Of a stretch of 64,000 nucleotides of DNA, positions 54,788-64,000 are shown one piece after another. Position 1 is the stretch's first letter. Each line of letters begins with the position of its first letter. A program made the position numbers and the translations under genes. This DNA comes from Paenibacillus sp. ACRRY (GTDB lineage: Bacteria; Bacillota; Bacilli; Paenibacillales; Paenibacillaceae): positions 1,984,001 to 2,048,000 of the forward strand of contig NZ_JAKRNM010000001.1 of NCBI RefSeq assembly GCF_022346995.1, read 5' to 3'. Below the pieces are notes generated by a model that saw nothing but the letters and a program-made list of their open reading frames with translations, searched no databases and was not told where the DNA came from.

Positions 54788-57118
54788 TCATTGATTGATC
54801 AAGTTCAGCTCACGATTAAATGTGTAACTTCCTCCTGCTTCGGCATGAAAAGTCGTTTTCCGCTCTCCTCTGCATACGGTGTACGTGCCAGACGTAAAAG
54901 TACGGATTGTAGCGGACGTTAGCTCTCCATCCTCCCAAGCTGCATCTACTTCGGCATTGCCCTTGGTTCTTAGCCCAGTTACCTTCCCTTTACTCCAAGC
55001 CTGCGGCAGTGCTGGCAAGAGATGAATTTCGCCTGCGTAACTTTGCAGCAGCATCTCCGCAATAACCGCTGTTCCACCGAAATTTCCGTCAATGACGAAA
55101 ATATTGGTTTCTGCACCGGCAATGCCTGACTTGGAATACGTAAACAGATTATCGAAGCACAGTCCACTTATCAGGTGCGAGACATGTTTGTAGGCCATTT
55201 CTCCATCATGAAGCCTCGCAAAACCGAGTCCAAACAGGGCAGCCGTAAATTCTACATCCTCCAGTTCCTCTTGCAGCATCCGGTTTTGCATCGTCACTCT
55301 TGCTGCCGCACTAAGCTCAGGTGTCCGCTCTGGCGTGATCTGATGCCCCGGATACAGGGCGAATAGATGTGAGAGATGCCGATGCTCCGGCTGTGCTTCC
55401 TCATAGTCCTCCAGCCATTCCTGAAGCTGTCCTTTCTTCCCAATCTGCAGCGGTGGCAGCATATTAACAGCTTCTCTCAGTTGTTCACCGAAATCCTGGT
55501 CCCTCTCCAGTAGTTCAATCGACTTCAGGCAAAATTCAAACAGCTCACGCACCAGAATCTGGTCTAATGTCGTTCCCATGGAGAGCTGGTGCACAGCACC
55601 GCCAGCGGTACCCGGATAGAAATGATTCTCCGGAGAATTGGATGGACCCGTCACCAACCAGCCATATTCGGGATGAATGTCCATATAGTCCAAATAGAAA
55701 GCTGCGGCTTCTTTGAGCACAGGATACGCTGTACTTTCCAGAAAAGCACGGTCCTGGCTATATTCATAGTGCTCCATCAAATGTGTGGCGAGCCACAGTC
55801 CTCCGGTAACATTCAACCCCCAAGATGTATCCCAGCCGGGGAGTGTGAATCCCCAGACGTTAGAAAAGACATGCGCAACCCAGCCTTCACTGCCATATAA
55901 GTTACGTGCCGTTGACTTTCCGGCTGCTACCAGGTCTTCAACGTACCTCATGAGCGGAAGATGGCTGTCTCCCAGGTTCGTAATCTCTGCCGGATAATAA
56001 TTCATCTGGGTATTGATATCCAGGTGATAATCACAGCTCCAGCCCATACGGCATGCTTCTCCATCATTCCATATTCCCTGAAGATGAAGAGGCAGCGGAG
56101 AATTGACACGCGAACCGGCAATGGTCAGATACCGTCCATATTGCAGAAATAGCGCAAAAAGCTGGGGATCGTCATCCCCACCTCCAGCCAGCAACCGGAT
56201 GCGCTGATCTGTCGTCAGATCACTTTTGCTTGCAGTCCCAAGCTGAATGTCGACCTTGTTATACTGCTCTGCGTAATCCTCGATGTGGTCCGCTCGCAAA
56301 AAGGAATATCCTTTGCCTAGTGCCTTATCGAGTATTACGCGGCTCTCCTGCTTCCACTCCGGTCCCTTTTCGCGATAATCGGTGCCGACAACAAAGTAAA
56401 TGGAGGCCTCATCCGCTCCCTGGACGGTCAATCTTCCGTCACTCCCCGTAACCGTACCACCAGCTACAACAACCTTCACATACCCTTCGGCCGATACACC
56501 GCAGCTGCCGTTGCTGTGAACATTCTCGGTAGCCTGGCCCTCAAACTTCAATGTACAGTCATCCATTATTGTGCTGCGGAACGATCCCGTCTCTCCCTCC
56601 AGACGAAGCGAAAAGGATACGCCCCCAGAGCGATCACTCCAAACTCTGGAGACAACCAGGTCGTCAGCATGTGATGCAAAAACCTCACGATACACGGTTG
56701 TATCCTTGTTCCTCCAGGCAGCCTTGGCCAGTGCAAGATTTAAATCTAGCTCACGCCGGAAGCTTCCCTCTAGCGTTCTGTCAGGGCTATGCTCCGCAAA
56801 TTGTATGACAACCTTGCACAACCCCAGATTGGTGCCAAAATTCTGCTTGTCGGGCTGCAAATATTGCTTCGCCAGACGATCTCCCTCATCATAATTGCCC
56901 GAATAGAACTGACGCCGTATCTCCTCCAGCGCCCTCTTCCCTCCTGCAAGAGCCGGCTCTGGATCTGCTTGACCAGACCAGTAGGTGACCTCACTCATGC
57001 TCCACACTTCTTGATGCGGTGCAGCCATGACCACAGCACCCACTCTTCCGTTCCCAAGCGGCAAACCTTGATTCCAATTCAATGCTGGGGTGGAGTACCA
57101 CAATGTAAAATCGTCCAT
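54788..57118 (-). CDS. Glycoside hydrolase family 95 (alpha-L-fucosidase type), copy 1
   Basis: A 776-residue exo-glycosidase, inverting, with an (alpha/alpha)6 barrel. The N-terminal beta domain starts with WYSTPALNWNQGLPLGNGR. Catalytic site residues expected for GH95 are seen: the Asn pair in DINTQMNYYPAE (about 369), Glu in GPSNSPENHF (about 496) and Asp in VIDGNFGGTAVIAE (about 676). No signal peptide is present, so it is cytoplasmic. GH95 mostly splits alpha-1,2-linked L-fucose; some members act on L-galactose. AGGAGGG lies before ATG 57118. It follows a terminator and may have its own promoter. Confidence 0.88.
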   Translation of the reverse strand: MDDFTLWYSTPALNWNQGLPLGNGRVGAVVMAAPHQEVWSMSEVTYWSGQADPEPALAGGKRALEEIRRQFYSGNYDEGDRLAKQYLQPDKQNFGTNLGLCKVVIQFAEHSPDRTLEGSFRRELDLNLALAKAAWRNKDTTVYREVFASHADDLVVSRVWSDRSGGVSFSLRLEGETGSFRSTIMDDCTLKFEGQATENVHSNGSCGVSAEGYVKVVVAGGTVTGSDGRLTVQGADEASIYFVVGTDYREKGPEWKQESRVILDKALGKGYSFLRADHIEDYAEQYNKVDIQLGTASKSDLTTDQRIRLLAGGGDDDPQLFALFLQYGRYLTIAGSRVNSPLPLHLQGIWNDGEACRMGWSCDYHLDINTQMNYYPAEITNLGDSHLPLMRYVEDLVAAGKSTARNLYGSEGWVAHVFSNVWGFTLPGWDTSWGLNVTGGLWLATHLMEHYEYSQDRAFLESTAYPVLKEAAAFYLDYMDIHPEYGWLVTGPSNSPENHFYPGTAGGAVHQLSMGTTLDQILVRELFEFCLKSIELLERDQDFGEQLREAVNMLPPLQIGKKGQLQEWLEDYEEAQPEHRHLSHLFALYPGHQITPERTPELSAAARVTMQNRMLQEELEDVEFTAALFGLGFARLHDGEMAYKHVSHLISGLCFDNLFTYSKSGIAGAETNIFVIDGNFGGTAVIAEMLLQSYAGEIHLLPALPQAWSKGKVTGLRTKGNAEVDAAWEDGELTSATIRTFTSGTYTVCRGERKTTFHAEAGGSYTFNRELNLINQ

Positions 57119-57167
57119 CTCACGCCCTCCTGTTCAAATGGGATTATCATCTGAATCTACTATCGCC

Positions 57168-57211
57168 GAAAACAAAATAAAGCGCGCTGTCTGTGTCCAA
57201 CAAAAGCGCGC
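57168..57211 (-). terminator. Terminator after the cytoplasmic alpha-galactosidase-like gene
   Basis: GCGCGCT and AGCGCGC (57205-57211 and 57182-57188 as read on the minus strand) form a 7-bp stem with a 16-base loop, followed by TTTATTTTGTTTTC. It separates the two parts of the glycosidase cluster. Confidence 0.6.
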
Positions 57212-57235
57212 CTGTTATTAGGTTGTTGCAGATTA

Positions 57236-59290
57236 TCAGCTTCTTTTAACCGTTAATCTGAAAATTTTGGACTCTGCTGGTTCCAGCGTAACGCTCATAT
57301 GGCCACTGGTCTCCCCTTGTCCCCCTTCCCATAAGTCCTGATAACTGTACACAGTACTTGCATCCAGTCCGGCTCGCTCCAGGGAAACCGTTCTACGTGC
57401 AGCATTCGCAGCATCAAAATTAAAAACAGCCAAATAAAAACTCTTTTCGGCAGCCGATTCCAGTACAAATACGTCTGAAGCCTGCTTCCCGCAATCTCCT
57501 TCCAGGGGACGGAAAGTTCGGCCGAGCCGGACGATGCTCATGATTTCTTTGTTCGCAAGCCAATCTTTTGCCCGCTCCGCAGCCTCCGCCTGACGGAAAT
57601 CATCTCCGAGCAGCAATACCGTACCTGCAATCACCGAAGCGGTCAGGCGGCTTCTTCCTTCGTGCCAGCCAGTTGCTTCCTGGTTGAAGCTCTTATACAG
57701 GACAGAATGATCCGGATCATTGTAGCGGTACAGCGTATTGTTCATCCACCATCCATGGGTCAATGAGTTTAATAGGTATTCCGTATCCTGAAGCGTACCG
57801 AAGACATCGCAGGAGATGCGGCGACTGTGAGCGAAGGAGTACGGAAAGATCGGCGCAATGGATAGGTTGATGAAGAACGGGCGGCCAATGGCCTCTGGTG
57901 AGAGCTTTTGCTGTAAATAAAACATGCCGTGGCGATAAGCTGAAATCCCTGTTGTGATCTCGGAGTCGTAATGCTGCCCTTCGAGGGCACCATGGGCAAG
58001 GAAGTCCAGCTTAATATACTCGAATCCTTCCGAGATGAATTTGTTCGCAAACCAGTCCATTCTCAGCAGATTTCCGGGATGTGTCGGGTCTATAGCCAAA
58101 CCGCCGTCTACATCGGGCAAAATCTCGCCTTCCATGTCTCTCAGCAGAATATCCCCATAGGTATATTGACCATCCGTCCCTTCCACGACTTGGCTGAACT
58201 GCTGCGGGCTTCCCCAGAACGTAAATGGCGTCCAATAGGTACCCGCCCTGTGTCCGTTTTGCCGTACTCGGTCCAGCGCATCTTTCATCTCTTCAGGTGT
58301 AAAGTTATCCCAGAAGGCATCAAAGTTAATGTATAAGGTCTCTTCGTTCTGGAAACCCAGAGACTGCACTTCCTTCTTCAAAAAATCACTGGTCGACGTA
58401 TACAAGTCATAATCGAGTTTGCTCATCGCTGCTGACCAGCTGTTCCAACCGACCGGAACTCCGCCTTGCCATGGCAGTGGAGCCTCCATCCAGGTGTTGG
58501 CACGGCCGTATGCTTCGAGACCATCTCTATAATCTTCGTAAAATCCGATGAATGCGAGTGGGGATTCAATGATTTTTCCTTTCACATATCCATGCGGCTG
58601 GGAGTCACGGGTCAGCTCACTGACAGCTCCGCCATAGAGATCCAGTTCTTCGAGGTGGCCGCTCTTCTCACTTTTAAACCGGATCCCCGTTTTCCATACC
58701 TTATGTGTGAGTGAACCCAGAATCATTCCCCGGCGGCTATCCGGCTCGAACACGGCTGCAGCTTCATAGCTTTCGACATCCACTGGAGGTTTGACAACCG
58801 TGTATCGAACCCATTTATCATTATCGAAAGGGACCCTTAGGATGCTGATCTCTTCCTGTTGATTTCCTGCGTTAAGCGATACCTGTTTGGATTGAACGAC
58901 CGCGAAGCGATTGACCTTGATCTCTTCATCACTTTCGATTGTGCTCTGTACTAACACAAAGGGTACAGACTCGTATACATAGAAATGCTGTTCTAATTTG
59001 GGGAGCATGGACGACTTGTGCAGGATCACCAAGTGCACTCCTTTGCCGAATCCCTCCCGAGCAATGGCTTCTTTGCTTTTCAACTCATGTCTCTCGTAGT
59101 GTTCCGTGCTATATTCCCGACCTTGCCAGCGAAAAGCGCTGCGGAAATGGTTAACAAGACAAGAGCAATTGTCATTGCACGAAGCCTCACCATTTTCAAG
59201 ATTAATCCCCAAGCTTACCTGCCCGTTGCTCACTTGGATTTGTGTGTCATTCTGCTGTACTTCAACGGCTGTATCGTTCGTTAGCATCAT
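57236..59290 (-). CDS. Cytoplasmic alpha-galactosidase-like enzyme (clan GH-D)
   Basis: A 684-residue enzyme, paralogue of the catalytic part of the S-layer-anchored protein. The order is a beta-sandwich, a TIM barrel starting GWNSWSAAMSKL, then a beta domain (TFRPLEGDCGK, ERAGLDASTVYSYQD). Candidate nucleophile Asp is in YIKLDFLAHG (about 428) and acid/base Asp in RISCDVFGTL (about 494). There is no signal peptide, CBM or SLH, so it works inside the cell. ATG 59290 (or the adjacent ATG) is chosen for GGAGGAGG just upstream; longer in-frame forms are not family-like. Retaining alpha-galactosidase-type activity is inferred. Confidence 0.82.
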   Translation of the reverse strand: MMLTNDTAVEVQQNDTQIQVSNGQVSLGINLENGEASCNDNCSCLVNHFRSAFRWQGREYSTEHYERHELKSKEAIAREGFGKGVHLVILHKSSMLPKLEQHFYVYESVPFVLVQSTIESDEEIKVNRFAVVQSKQVSLNAGNQQEEISILRVPFDNDKWVRYTVVKPPVDVESYEAAAVFEPDSRRGMILGSLTHKVWKTGIRFKSEKSGHLEELDLYGGAVSELTRDSQPHGYVKGKIIESPLAFIGFYEDYRDGLEAYGRANTWMEAPLPWQGGVPVGWNSWSAAMSKLDYDLYTSTSDFLKKEVQSLGFQNEETLYINFDAFWDNFTPEEMKDALDRVRQNGHRAGTYWTPFTFWGSPQQFSQVVEGTDGQYTYGDILLRDMEGEILPDVDGGLAIDPTHPGNLLRMDWFANKFISEGFEYIKLDFLAHGALEGQHYDSEITTGISAYRHGMFYLQQKLSPEAIGRPFFINLSIAPIFPYSFAHSRRISCDVFGTLQDTEYLLNSLTHGWWMNNTLYRYNDPDHSVLYKSFNQEATGWHEGRSRLTASVIAGTVLLLGDDFRQAEAAERAKDWLANKEIMSIVRLGRTFRPLEGDCGKQASDVFVLESAAEKSFYLAVFNFDAANAARRTVSLERAGLDASTVYSYQDLWEGGQGETSGHMSVTLEPAESKIFRLTVKRS

Positions 59291-59436
59291 ATGCCTCCTC
59301 CATGTTACATGGTTGGTTGGCAGAGTGGTCATCCCCTCCCCCAAGTCTGCCCTCATTATAAAGACAGGACAGACCGTAATCCATGCACCGATCTTCCGAT
59401 CCATATCGCGATTTAACACACTTCCTGGCAAGATTT

Positions 59437-61821
59437 TTACTGGTTACCCTCCACTGCAATACTGTACGTCTGTCCAGCTGATGTCGGAAATCTCAGTGTA
59501 GAGGCATTGATACGGATCGTGTCCAATTGAGTACCGTTTGAAATTACGATTAGCGGAACATCACTGCGAAGTACACAATCCGCACCCAGCATGGAAGTGA
59601 TCTGTGCTTCGGCGAGCTGTCCCATATCCCACCGGATGCTAACTTCAAAACCCCCTCGGGCACGCAGCCCGGAAACGTAGCCCTTCTGCCACGAATCCGG
59701 CAGGGCCGGAAGCAATTCAAGATATGAAAGGTGAGACTGCACTAACATCTCGGCAATGCCGGCGGATGCGGCGAAATTGCCGTCAATCTGAAATGGCGGA
59801 TGCGCGCCAAGCAGATTGGCGTATACTCCCCCGTGGTTGTATTGCTCCGTGTCCCCGTCCTTAACCAGACGAAGCATGTTGGAGAGCAGTCGCAAGGAAC
59901 GGTTACCATCCCGGAACCGACTCCAGAGAGCAACACGCCAGCCCAGGCTCCAGCCTGTACTTTCGTCTCCGCGTCGCTCCAGTGAAGTTCTTGCCGCGGC
60001 AAACCATTCCGGTGTTTCCTCCTCGGATAACTGTCGTCCAGGATATACACCTACAAGGTGCGACGTATGCCGGTGGTATGTATCCTCATCTTCGAAATCT
60101 TCCGACCATTCCTGAAGTTGACCATACTTACCGACTTGCAGCGGCTGCAGGCGTTCTCGGGCACTCTCCAGCTCCTTCCTAAACTCCATGTCTGTTCCAA
60201 GTCGTTCCGCTGCTTCCATGCAATTGGTGAACAACTCCCAGATCAAGGAAATATCCATCGTTGAACCCGAGCTGACCGCTGCTATACCTTCCACTGTGCG
60301 AAATTTATGCTCCGGAGAAGTAGATGGAGCTGTAGTTAAATTTCCACTTCCATCGTCAATAAGCCAATCCAGAGCAAAGAGTGCAGCCTTCTTCATGATC
60401 GGATAGGCCGTTGTCCTTAAATACGCTTCGTCTCTGTTAAAGGCATAATGCTCCCATAAATGCTGAGTCAGCCATACGCCACCCATTGGCCAGTACGCCC
60501 AGCTTGGATCCCCACCTCCGTAATTTCCAACCGGGGCTGTATGCGCCCATAGATCCGAGTTGTGATGAGCGGTCCAGCCGCGGGTACCATAGTTAACTTG
60601 TGCAGTCTTAGCACCTTTCTCTGCCAGATTACCGATCATATCCAGCAGAGGCATATGGCACTCCGGCAAGTTACAAACTTCAGCAGGCCAATAGTTCATC
60701 TCCGTGTTAATGTTCAATGTATAATTGCTGCTCCATGGCGGGCGGGTAAGTGCATTCCATATTCCCTGTAGATTGGCAGCTTGCGTACCAGGGCGTGAAC
60801 TGGAGATCAGCAAGTAGCGTCCATAATGAAAGAGCAGTTCCACAAGTCCCGGATCTTCTGCCGCATAGGTCGTAATCCGCTGGCTTGTAGACATGCCATC
60901 CGGGGCGAGCGGCGTACCGAGCTGCAGTTTCACTCTGTCAAACAGGGAGCGATAATCCGAGATATGGGCGTCACGCAGACTTGTATATGGCTGGGCAGTC
61001 GCTACGTTCAGGAATGAACCAGCGATGACTGAAGCAATTTTCTCTTTCTCATCAGGCATGTTGTCATAGCCATTAAAACTTGTAGCTGCACTGAAATAGA
61101 AGGTAGCAGCCGTTGCCCCCAACAGATGAATGCCTTGACTATCCACAATCACCTGTCCATCCTCCGCTGTCACGGCCAGCTGTCCTTCAAAAACCATGCC
61201 CTTCCCGGCTCCCGGTTCACCGTATCTAATGGGATTATCGCTTGCGACATAGCTGGGATCCACATGGTCCGGAGCAGTACCTGATAGTACGAAGCGATCT
61301 TCCTTTACGTGAAACGTGTGCCGAAGCGGGCTGTCCAGGGCGGCATGCACATGGAGTTTTCCCTTTACACTTGCGGTCAGACGCAGCACAATCATCTGAT
61401 GGGGATTCGAAGCAAACATCTCACGCTTGTAGGTAACGTTCCCAACCTGGTATTCAACGCTGTGCAGTGCCTGTTCTATATCCAGCGTCCGTTTGTAAGA
61501 ATGATGAATGCCCCCGTGCTCAAAACGAAGAAGCAATTCTCCGAAGGGCAAATAGGATTGCGTATAGGGTCCCTGCATCTCTCTCGTCAGCGTGTCTGCC
61601 TCCTGATAGCGTCTCTCCTGTATTAGCTTGCGGACCTTGGGTAAAACCTCCTTCGCATTGGGATTATTACCGTCCGTAGGATAGCCAGACCATAAAGTGT
61701 CCTCGTTCAGACCGATTTTCTCCTGCTCTACTCCTCCAAAAATCATGCCGCCGAGACGGCCATTACCAATGGGAAGCCCCTCGGTCCATACACTGGCGGG
61801 TTTGTCATATTGAAGTTTCAT
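59437..61821 (-). CDS. Glycoside hydrolase family 95 (alpha-L-fucosidase type), copy 2
   Basis: A 794-residue exo-enzyme of the same family as the copy at 54788. The N-terminus [16 protein letters not shown] is the classical GH95 start. The Asn pair is in [12 protein letters not shown] (about 372), Glu in [10 protein letters not shown] (about 503) and Asp in [14 protein letters not shown] (about 680). No signal peptide. It resembles characterised alpha-1,2-fucosidases more than copy 1 does at the start ([19 protein letters not shown] region). It starts 15 bases after the GH110-like gene ends, so the two are co-transcribed. Confidence 0.9.
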   Translation of the reverse strand: MKLQYDKPASVWTEGLPIGNGRLGGMIFGGVEQEKIGLNEDTLWSGYPTDGNNPNAKEVLPKVRKLIQERRYQEADTLTREMQGPYTQSYLPFGELLLRFEHGGIHHSYKRTLDIEQALHSVEYQVGNVTYKREMFASNPHQMIVLRLTASVKGKLHVHAALDSPLRHTFHVKEDRFVLSGTAPDHVDPSYVASDNPIRYGEPGAGKGMVFEGQLAVTAEDGQVIVDSQGIHLLGATAATFYFSAATSFNGYDNMPDEKEKIASVIAGSFLNVATAQPYTSLRDAHISDYRSLFDRVKLQLGTPLAPDGMSTSQRITTYAAEDPGLVELLFHYGRYLLISSSRPGTQAANLQGIWNALTRPPWSSNYTLNINTEMNYWPAEVCNLPECHMPLLDMIGNLAEKGAKTAQVNYGTRGWTAHHNSDLWAHTAPVGNYGGGDPSWAYWPMGGVWLTQHLWEHYAFNRDEAYLRTTAYPIMKKAALFALDWLIDDGSGNLTTAPSTSPEHKFRTVEGIAAVSSGSTMDISLIWELFTNCMEAAERLGTDMEFRKELESARERLQPLQVGKYGQLQEWSEDFEDEDTYHRHTSHLVGVYPGRQLSEEETPEWFAAARTSLERRGDESTGWSLGWRVALWSRFRDGNRSLRLLSNMLRLVKDGDTEQYNHGGVYANLLGAHPPFQIDGNFAASAGIAEMLVQSHLSYLELLPALPDSWQKGYVSGLRARGGFEVSIRWDMGQLAEAQITSMLGADCVLRSDVPLIVISNGTQLDTIRINASTLRFPTSAGQTYSIAVEGNQ

Positions 61822-61836
61822 AAGTTCTCTCCCTCA

Positions 61837-63600
61837 TTACGTTTTAGCATGGTCACTGACTGTATTGCCTTGAACATCAGCTTCAGTGCAAGCTGTGAAA
61901 TGGACGAAGTCTTCAATGCAGGACAGCTGATCCCCTCCGTCAAGACGAACGATTTCGTTCGATGTGAATACCAGTCCGGAGGTACTCTTGGCACACAAGA
62001 GCGTAACGCTGCTGCTCGTTTCGAATTGATTGTTCTGAATAATCACCTGCTTGTGAACAGGTAAACCCTCATCGATCTCTTCGTTTTCGGGCGCAATGGA
62101 GATAACCGGGTATTCCTGGCTCCCGCATTCAATGAAACGATTGCCTCTGATGGTCACATCTTCTACCCTCCCCGACTCATACCATGACTTGGCATCCGCC
62201 GCGATCAAAATAGCACTCATGTGCATCCGCTCGAACACATTGTTCACAATCCATACTTTACGCCGGGTGGTTACCAGAATGCCCCGAGTCGGGACCCTGG
62301 CAAAATAGTTATTCACAATCTCTACCTCAGGTGTCCAGGTGATGTTCTCAATCACATCCTGGCTGCCTATATCTTCCGGAATCCCATGTGCCAGGGTCAA
62401 TATTAATTCGCGCGCAGTCAGACATTTGACTCCCACCACTTGGTTCGCTGCATAGGTGGTAAGAGAGCCAGCACGAACAAACTCGATCTCGTCCTCTGGG
62501 TAAAACGCAGGAATACCATACGTCTGGGGATGCATGAAACGGACTTTCACGGAATTCTCCCCCATTCGCTCAATGATACGAAGATAGGTACCATGCACAT
62601 TAATGGAATCATCGTGTGAACCTATAAAACGACTGTCCTCTACCACGACCTTGCCTCCGCAGCTGGACAGGTGAAGAAAATCGGCGAAGCCGGCAACCGT
62701 TCTTCGGGTTTCGGTACGAGGAGTCATATTCATTCGGCGAAAAATAAGATTACGACTGAATTGGCCCACAACACCAAGTCCATGCAGGAAATGCAGACCG
62801 ACATTGGCAAAGGTGACCGATGAGCATTCGGTGATAAGTACACCCACCTGTTCACGAAGCCCATCCCGGTTTTGCAGGACATGACCAACGTCAACATCAG
62901 GGGAGAAATCAAAATGAAAACGAAGCAGCCTCGGCTCGATCTCCTCAACATTTTTCGCCCGCTCCAGCCAGTTGTCCATTCTCCATGTTATATTGCGCAA
63001 GGGATCATAGGTCTGCATCGGCCCGTTCATAAAGCTCCAACCCTCTCCGACCCAGGCCAGTTGTCCGTTAAGGATCTCATAACGGGAATCCGGATGAACT
63101 CTGGCGTTGAAATAGCTGCTTCCCTTCTCTACAATCGTCATCTCGGTCACCGTTGGCCGGTCATAGTCCGTACGCAGATTGCAGATCTCCACATTGGTGC
63201 AACCGTCCAGAACCAGCATCGTCTGCTTCCCGTGGAAAATAAACAATGAGTCGTTGCCTTCCAGTTTCAGTCCATCCAGACCTTTCATCCGTAGGCCAAT
63301 CGTCTTGGTGATATCCGGGTTCTCTTCCTCACTGGCCGTATTTGAGATGTAATAAGGAGCCTGAATGGCCTCATGCGGATAAAAATGATACCTCCCTTGA
63401 GCACAGTCCAGCACCACTGGTCCGGATATTTGAGAAGCTGCCTGAATGGCACGAGTCATTGCAGGCTGCGTATCCTGCTCCGAATCCGGCTGAGCCCCGT
63501 AATCCGTTAATCGTATGATCACAGGTGCAGCCTCTGCACCTTGTTTCAACCGATGAATGGTTATCCACCCTTTCTTGTGAGGATCATTGAACGAAGACAA
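61837..63600 (-). CDS. Right-handed beta-helix enzyme, GH110-like (alpha-1,3-galactosidase type)
   Basis: A 587-residue protein folded as repeated parallel beta-helix coils (many short valine- and isoleucine-rich turns with Asn ladders). The segment GFADFLHLSSCGG and then GSHDDSINVHGTYLRI (about 325-340) match the active-site region I know from GH110, the family of alpha-1,3-galactosidases acting on blood-group B and linear alpha-Gal ends; the paired Asp are the probable acid/base residues. No signal peptide. The start is TTG 63600 with only a weak GAGAA site; a later start is possible. It is first in a run with GH95 and GH27-like genes. Confidence 0.72.
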   Translation of the reverse strand: MSSFNDPHKKGWITIHRLKQGAEAAPVIIRLTDYGAQPDSEQDTQPAMTRAIQAASQISGPVVLDCAQGRYHFYPHEAIQAPYYISNTASEEENPDITKTIGLRMKGLDGLKLEGNDSLFIFHGKQTMLVLDGCTNVEICNLRTDYDRPTVTEMTIVEKGSSYFNARVHPDSRYEILNGQLAWVGEGWSFMNGPMQTYDPLRNITWRMDNWLERAKNVEEIEPRLLRFHFDFSPDVDVGHVLQNRDGLREQVGVLITECSSVTFANVGLHFLHGLGVVGQFSRNLIFRRMNMTPRTETRRTVAGFADFLHLSSCGGKVVVEDSRFIGSHDDSINVHGTYLRIIERMGENSVKVRFMHPQTYGIPAFYPEDEIEFVRAGSLTTYAANQVVGVKCLTARELILTLAHGIPEDIGSQDVIENITWTPEVEIVNNYFARVPTRGILVTTRRKVWIVNNVFERMHMSAILIAADAKSWYESGRVEDVTIRGNRFIECGSQEYPVISIAPENEEIDEGLPVHKQVIIQNNQFETSSSVTLLCAKSTSGLVFTSNEIVRLDGGDQLSCIEDFVHFTACTEADVQGNTVSDHAKT

Positions 63601-63631
63601 TTCTCATCATCCTTATGCTGTGGATGCAACA

Positions 63632-63669
63632 AAAATCAGGTGCCTTGCCCAACTCAGGCACCTGATTTT
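63632..63669. terminator. Bidirectional terminator
   Basis: AAAATCAGGTGCC and GGCACCTGATTTT form a perfect 13-bp stem with a twelve-base loop. It lies between the stop of the incoming binding-protein gene and the GH110-like gene, so the latter has its own promoter or depends on read-through. Confidence 0.8.
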
Positions 63670-63683
63670 CGAATCTCCACCTG

Positions 63684-64000
63684 CTATTTGGACGCTTCGT
63701 AGGCCTTTTGCAAAATTTCGAGATAACGGTCCAGCTTCAGGTTTTCCAGACCTTTAACATAGGCATCCCAATCCTTGTTCAGATCCTTGTTGCCTGTAAT
63801 GAATTGAAGCTGGTTCTGCTCAATGTAGTTTCGGATATTGGTTTGCAGCAAGCTTGCTTCATCAATTTCGGAAGGATCAATCCATACGGACCAGATCGGG
63901 AACAGCTCTTCTGGCTCATGTCCTTCGTACAGCAGCGTAGCATCATACAGTCTGCGCTCATAACCGTCGGAGGCATAGATATCCGTGCCTTGAACAAAGG
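63684..64000 (-). CDS. ABC transporter solute-binding protein (C-terminal part, cut by right edge)
   Basis: The last about 105 codons of a gene ending at the TAG at 63684. The final stretch YVKGLENLKLDRYLEILQKA before the end EASK is typical for LipO-type solute-binding proteins that work with LplB/LplC permeases. Its permeases would lie upstream, off the window. The glycosidase cluster therefore seems flanked by two transport systems. Confidence 0.75.
   Translation of the reverse strand, partial: FVQGTDIYASDGYERRLYDATLLYEGHEPEELFPIWSVWIDPSEIDEASLLQTNIRNYIEQNQLQFITGNKDLNKDWDAYVKGLENLKLDRYLEILQKAYEASK

Noticed and set aside
1..64000. Search for tRNA, rRNA, insertion sequences, prophage, toxin-antitoxin or defence genes
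   Set aside because: No cloverleaf, rRNA motif, transposase, integrase or defence-type domain was seen on either strand.

Overview
The window reads as chromosomal DNA of a Paenibacillus-type Firmicute. Gene content supports this: several YesM/YesN-type two-component systems paired with CUT1 sugar ABC transporters, an S-layer-anchored glycosidase, the Bacillales genes yqhH, yqhG, yqzE and ywbE, strong AGGAGG-type ribosome sites with frequent GTG/TTG starts, and CcpA cre-like sites. I saw no rRNA, tRNA, CRISPR array, phage or insertion sequence.

Layout. (1) 1-8.95 kb: the start of a sensor kinase gene running off the left edge, a small membrane protein, then module A on the minus strand: kinase, AraC-type response regulator, terminator, two LplB/LplC-type permeases and a lipoprotein solute-binding protein. 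(2) 9.3-21.7 kb: mostly housekeeping or stress genes. These are an unassigned permease, DUF4269 and YwbE proteins, a HlyD-type adaptor with a DHA2 drug exporter, a polysaccharide deacetylase, an aldo/keto reductase, a Na+/H+ antiporter, a MarR regulator divergent from a WrbA-like flavoprotein, and a FAD monooxygenase behind an unusual inverted-repeat region. (3) 21.7-31.1 kb: module B, one minus-strand series of binding protein, two permeases, kinase, regulator and GH2 beta-mannosidase, with a perfect cre match in front. It is probably a beta-mannoside uptake and hydrolysis operon. (4) 31.2-43.3 kb: an OatA-like acyltransferase with SGNH domain, a class II ribonucleotide reductase preceded by two NrdR-like boxes, yqhH-yqhG, an unknown secreted protein, yqzE, a CwlD-like amidase and a divergent polysaccharide deacetylase. 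(5) 43.4-64 kb: module C, a large glycan-utilisation locus. It holds a binding protein and two permeases, a divergently transcribed kinase, an S-layer-anchored multidomain alpha-galactosidase-like enzyme, a response regulator, two GH95 (alpha-L-fucosidase family) enzymes, a second alpha-galactosidase-like enzyme, a GH110-like beta-helix enzyme, and the end of another solute-binding protein running off the right edge.

Working together: in modules A and C the kinase/regulator pair probably senses an oligosaccharide and switches on its ABC importer. None of the importers has its own ATPase, so a shared MsmX-type ATPase elsewhere is expected. In module C the combination of GH95, GH110 and clan GH-D enzymes, nearly all without signal peptides, suggests that a fucosylated, alpha-galactosylated glycan is trimmed at the cell surface, imported and dismantled in the cytoplasm. 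cre-like sites at several of these units suggest carbon catabolite control.
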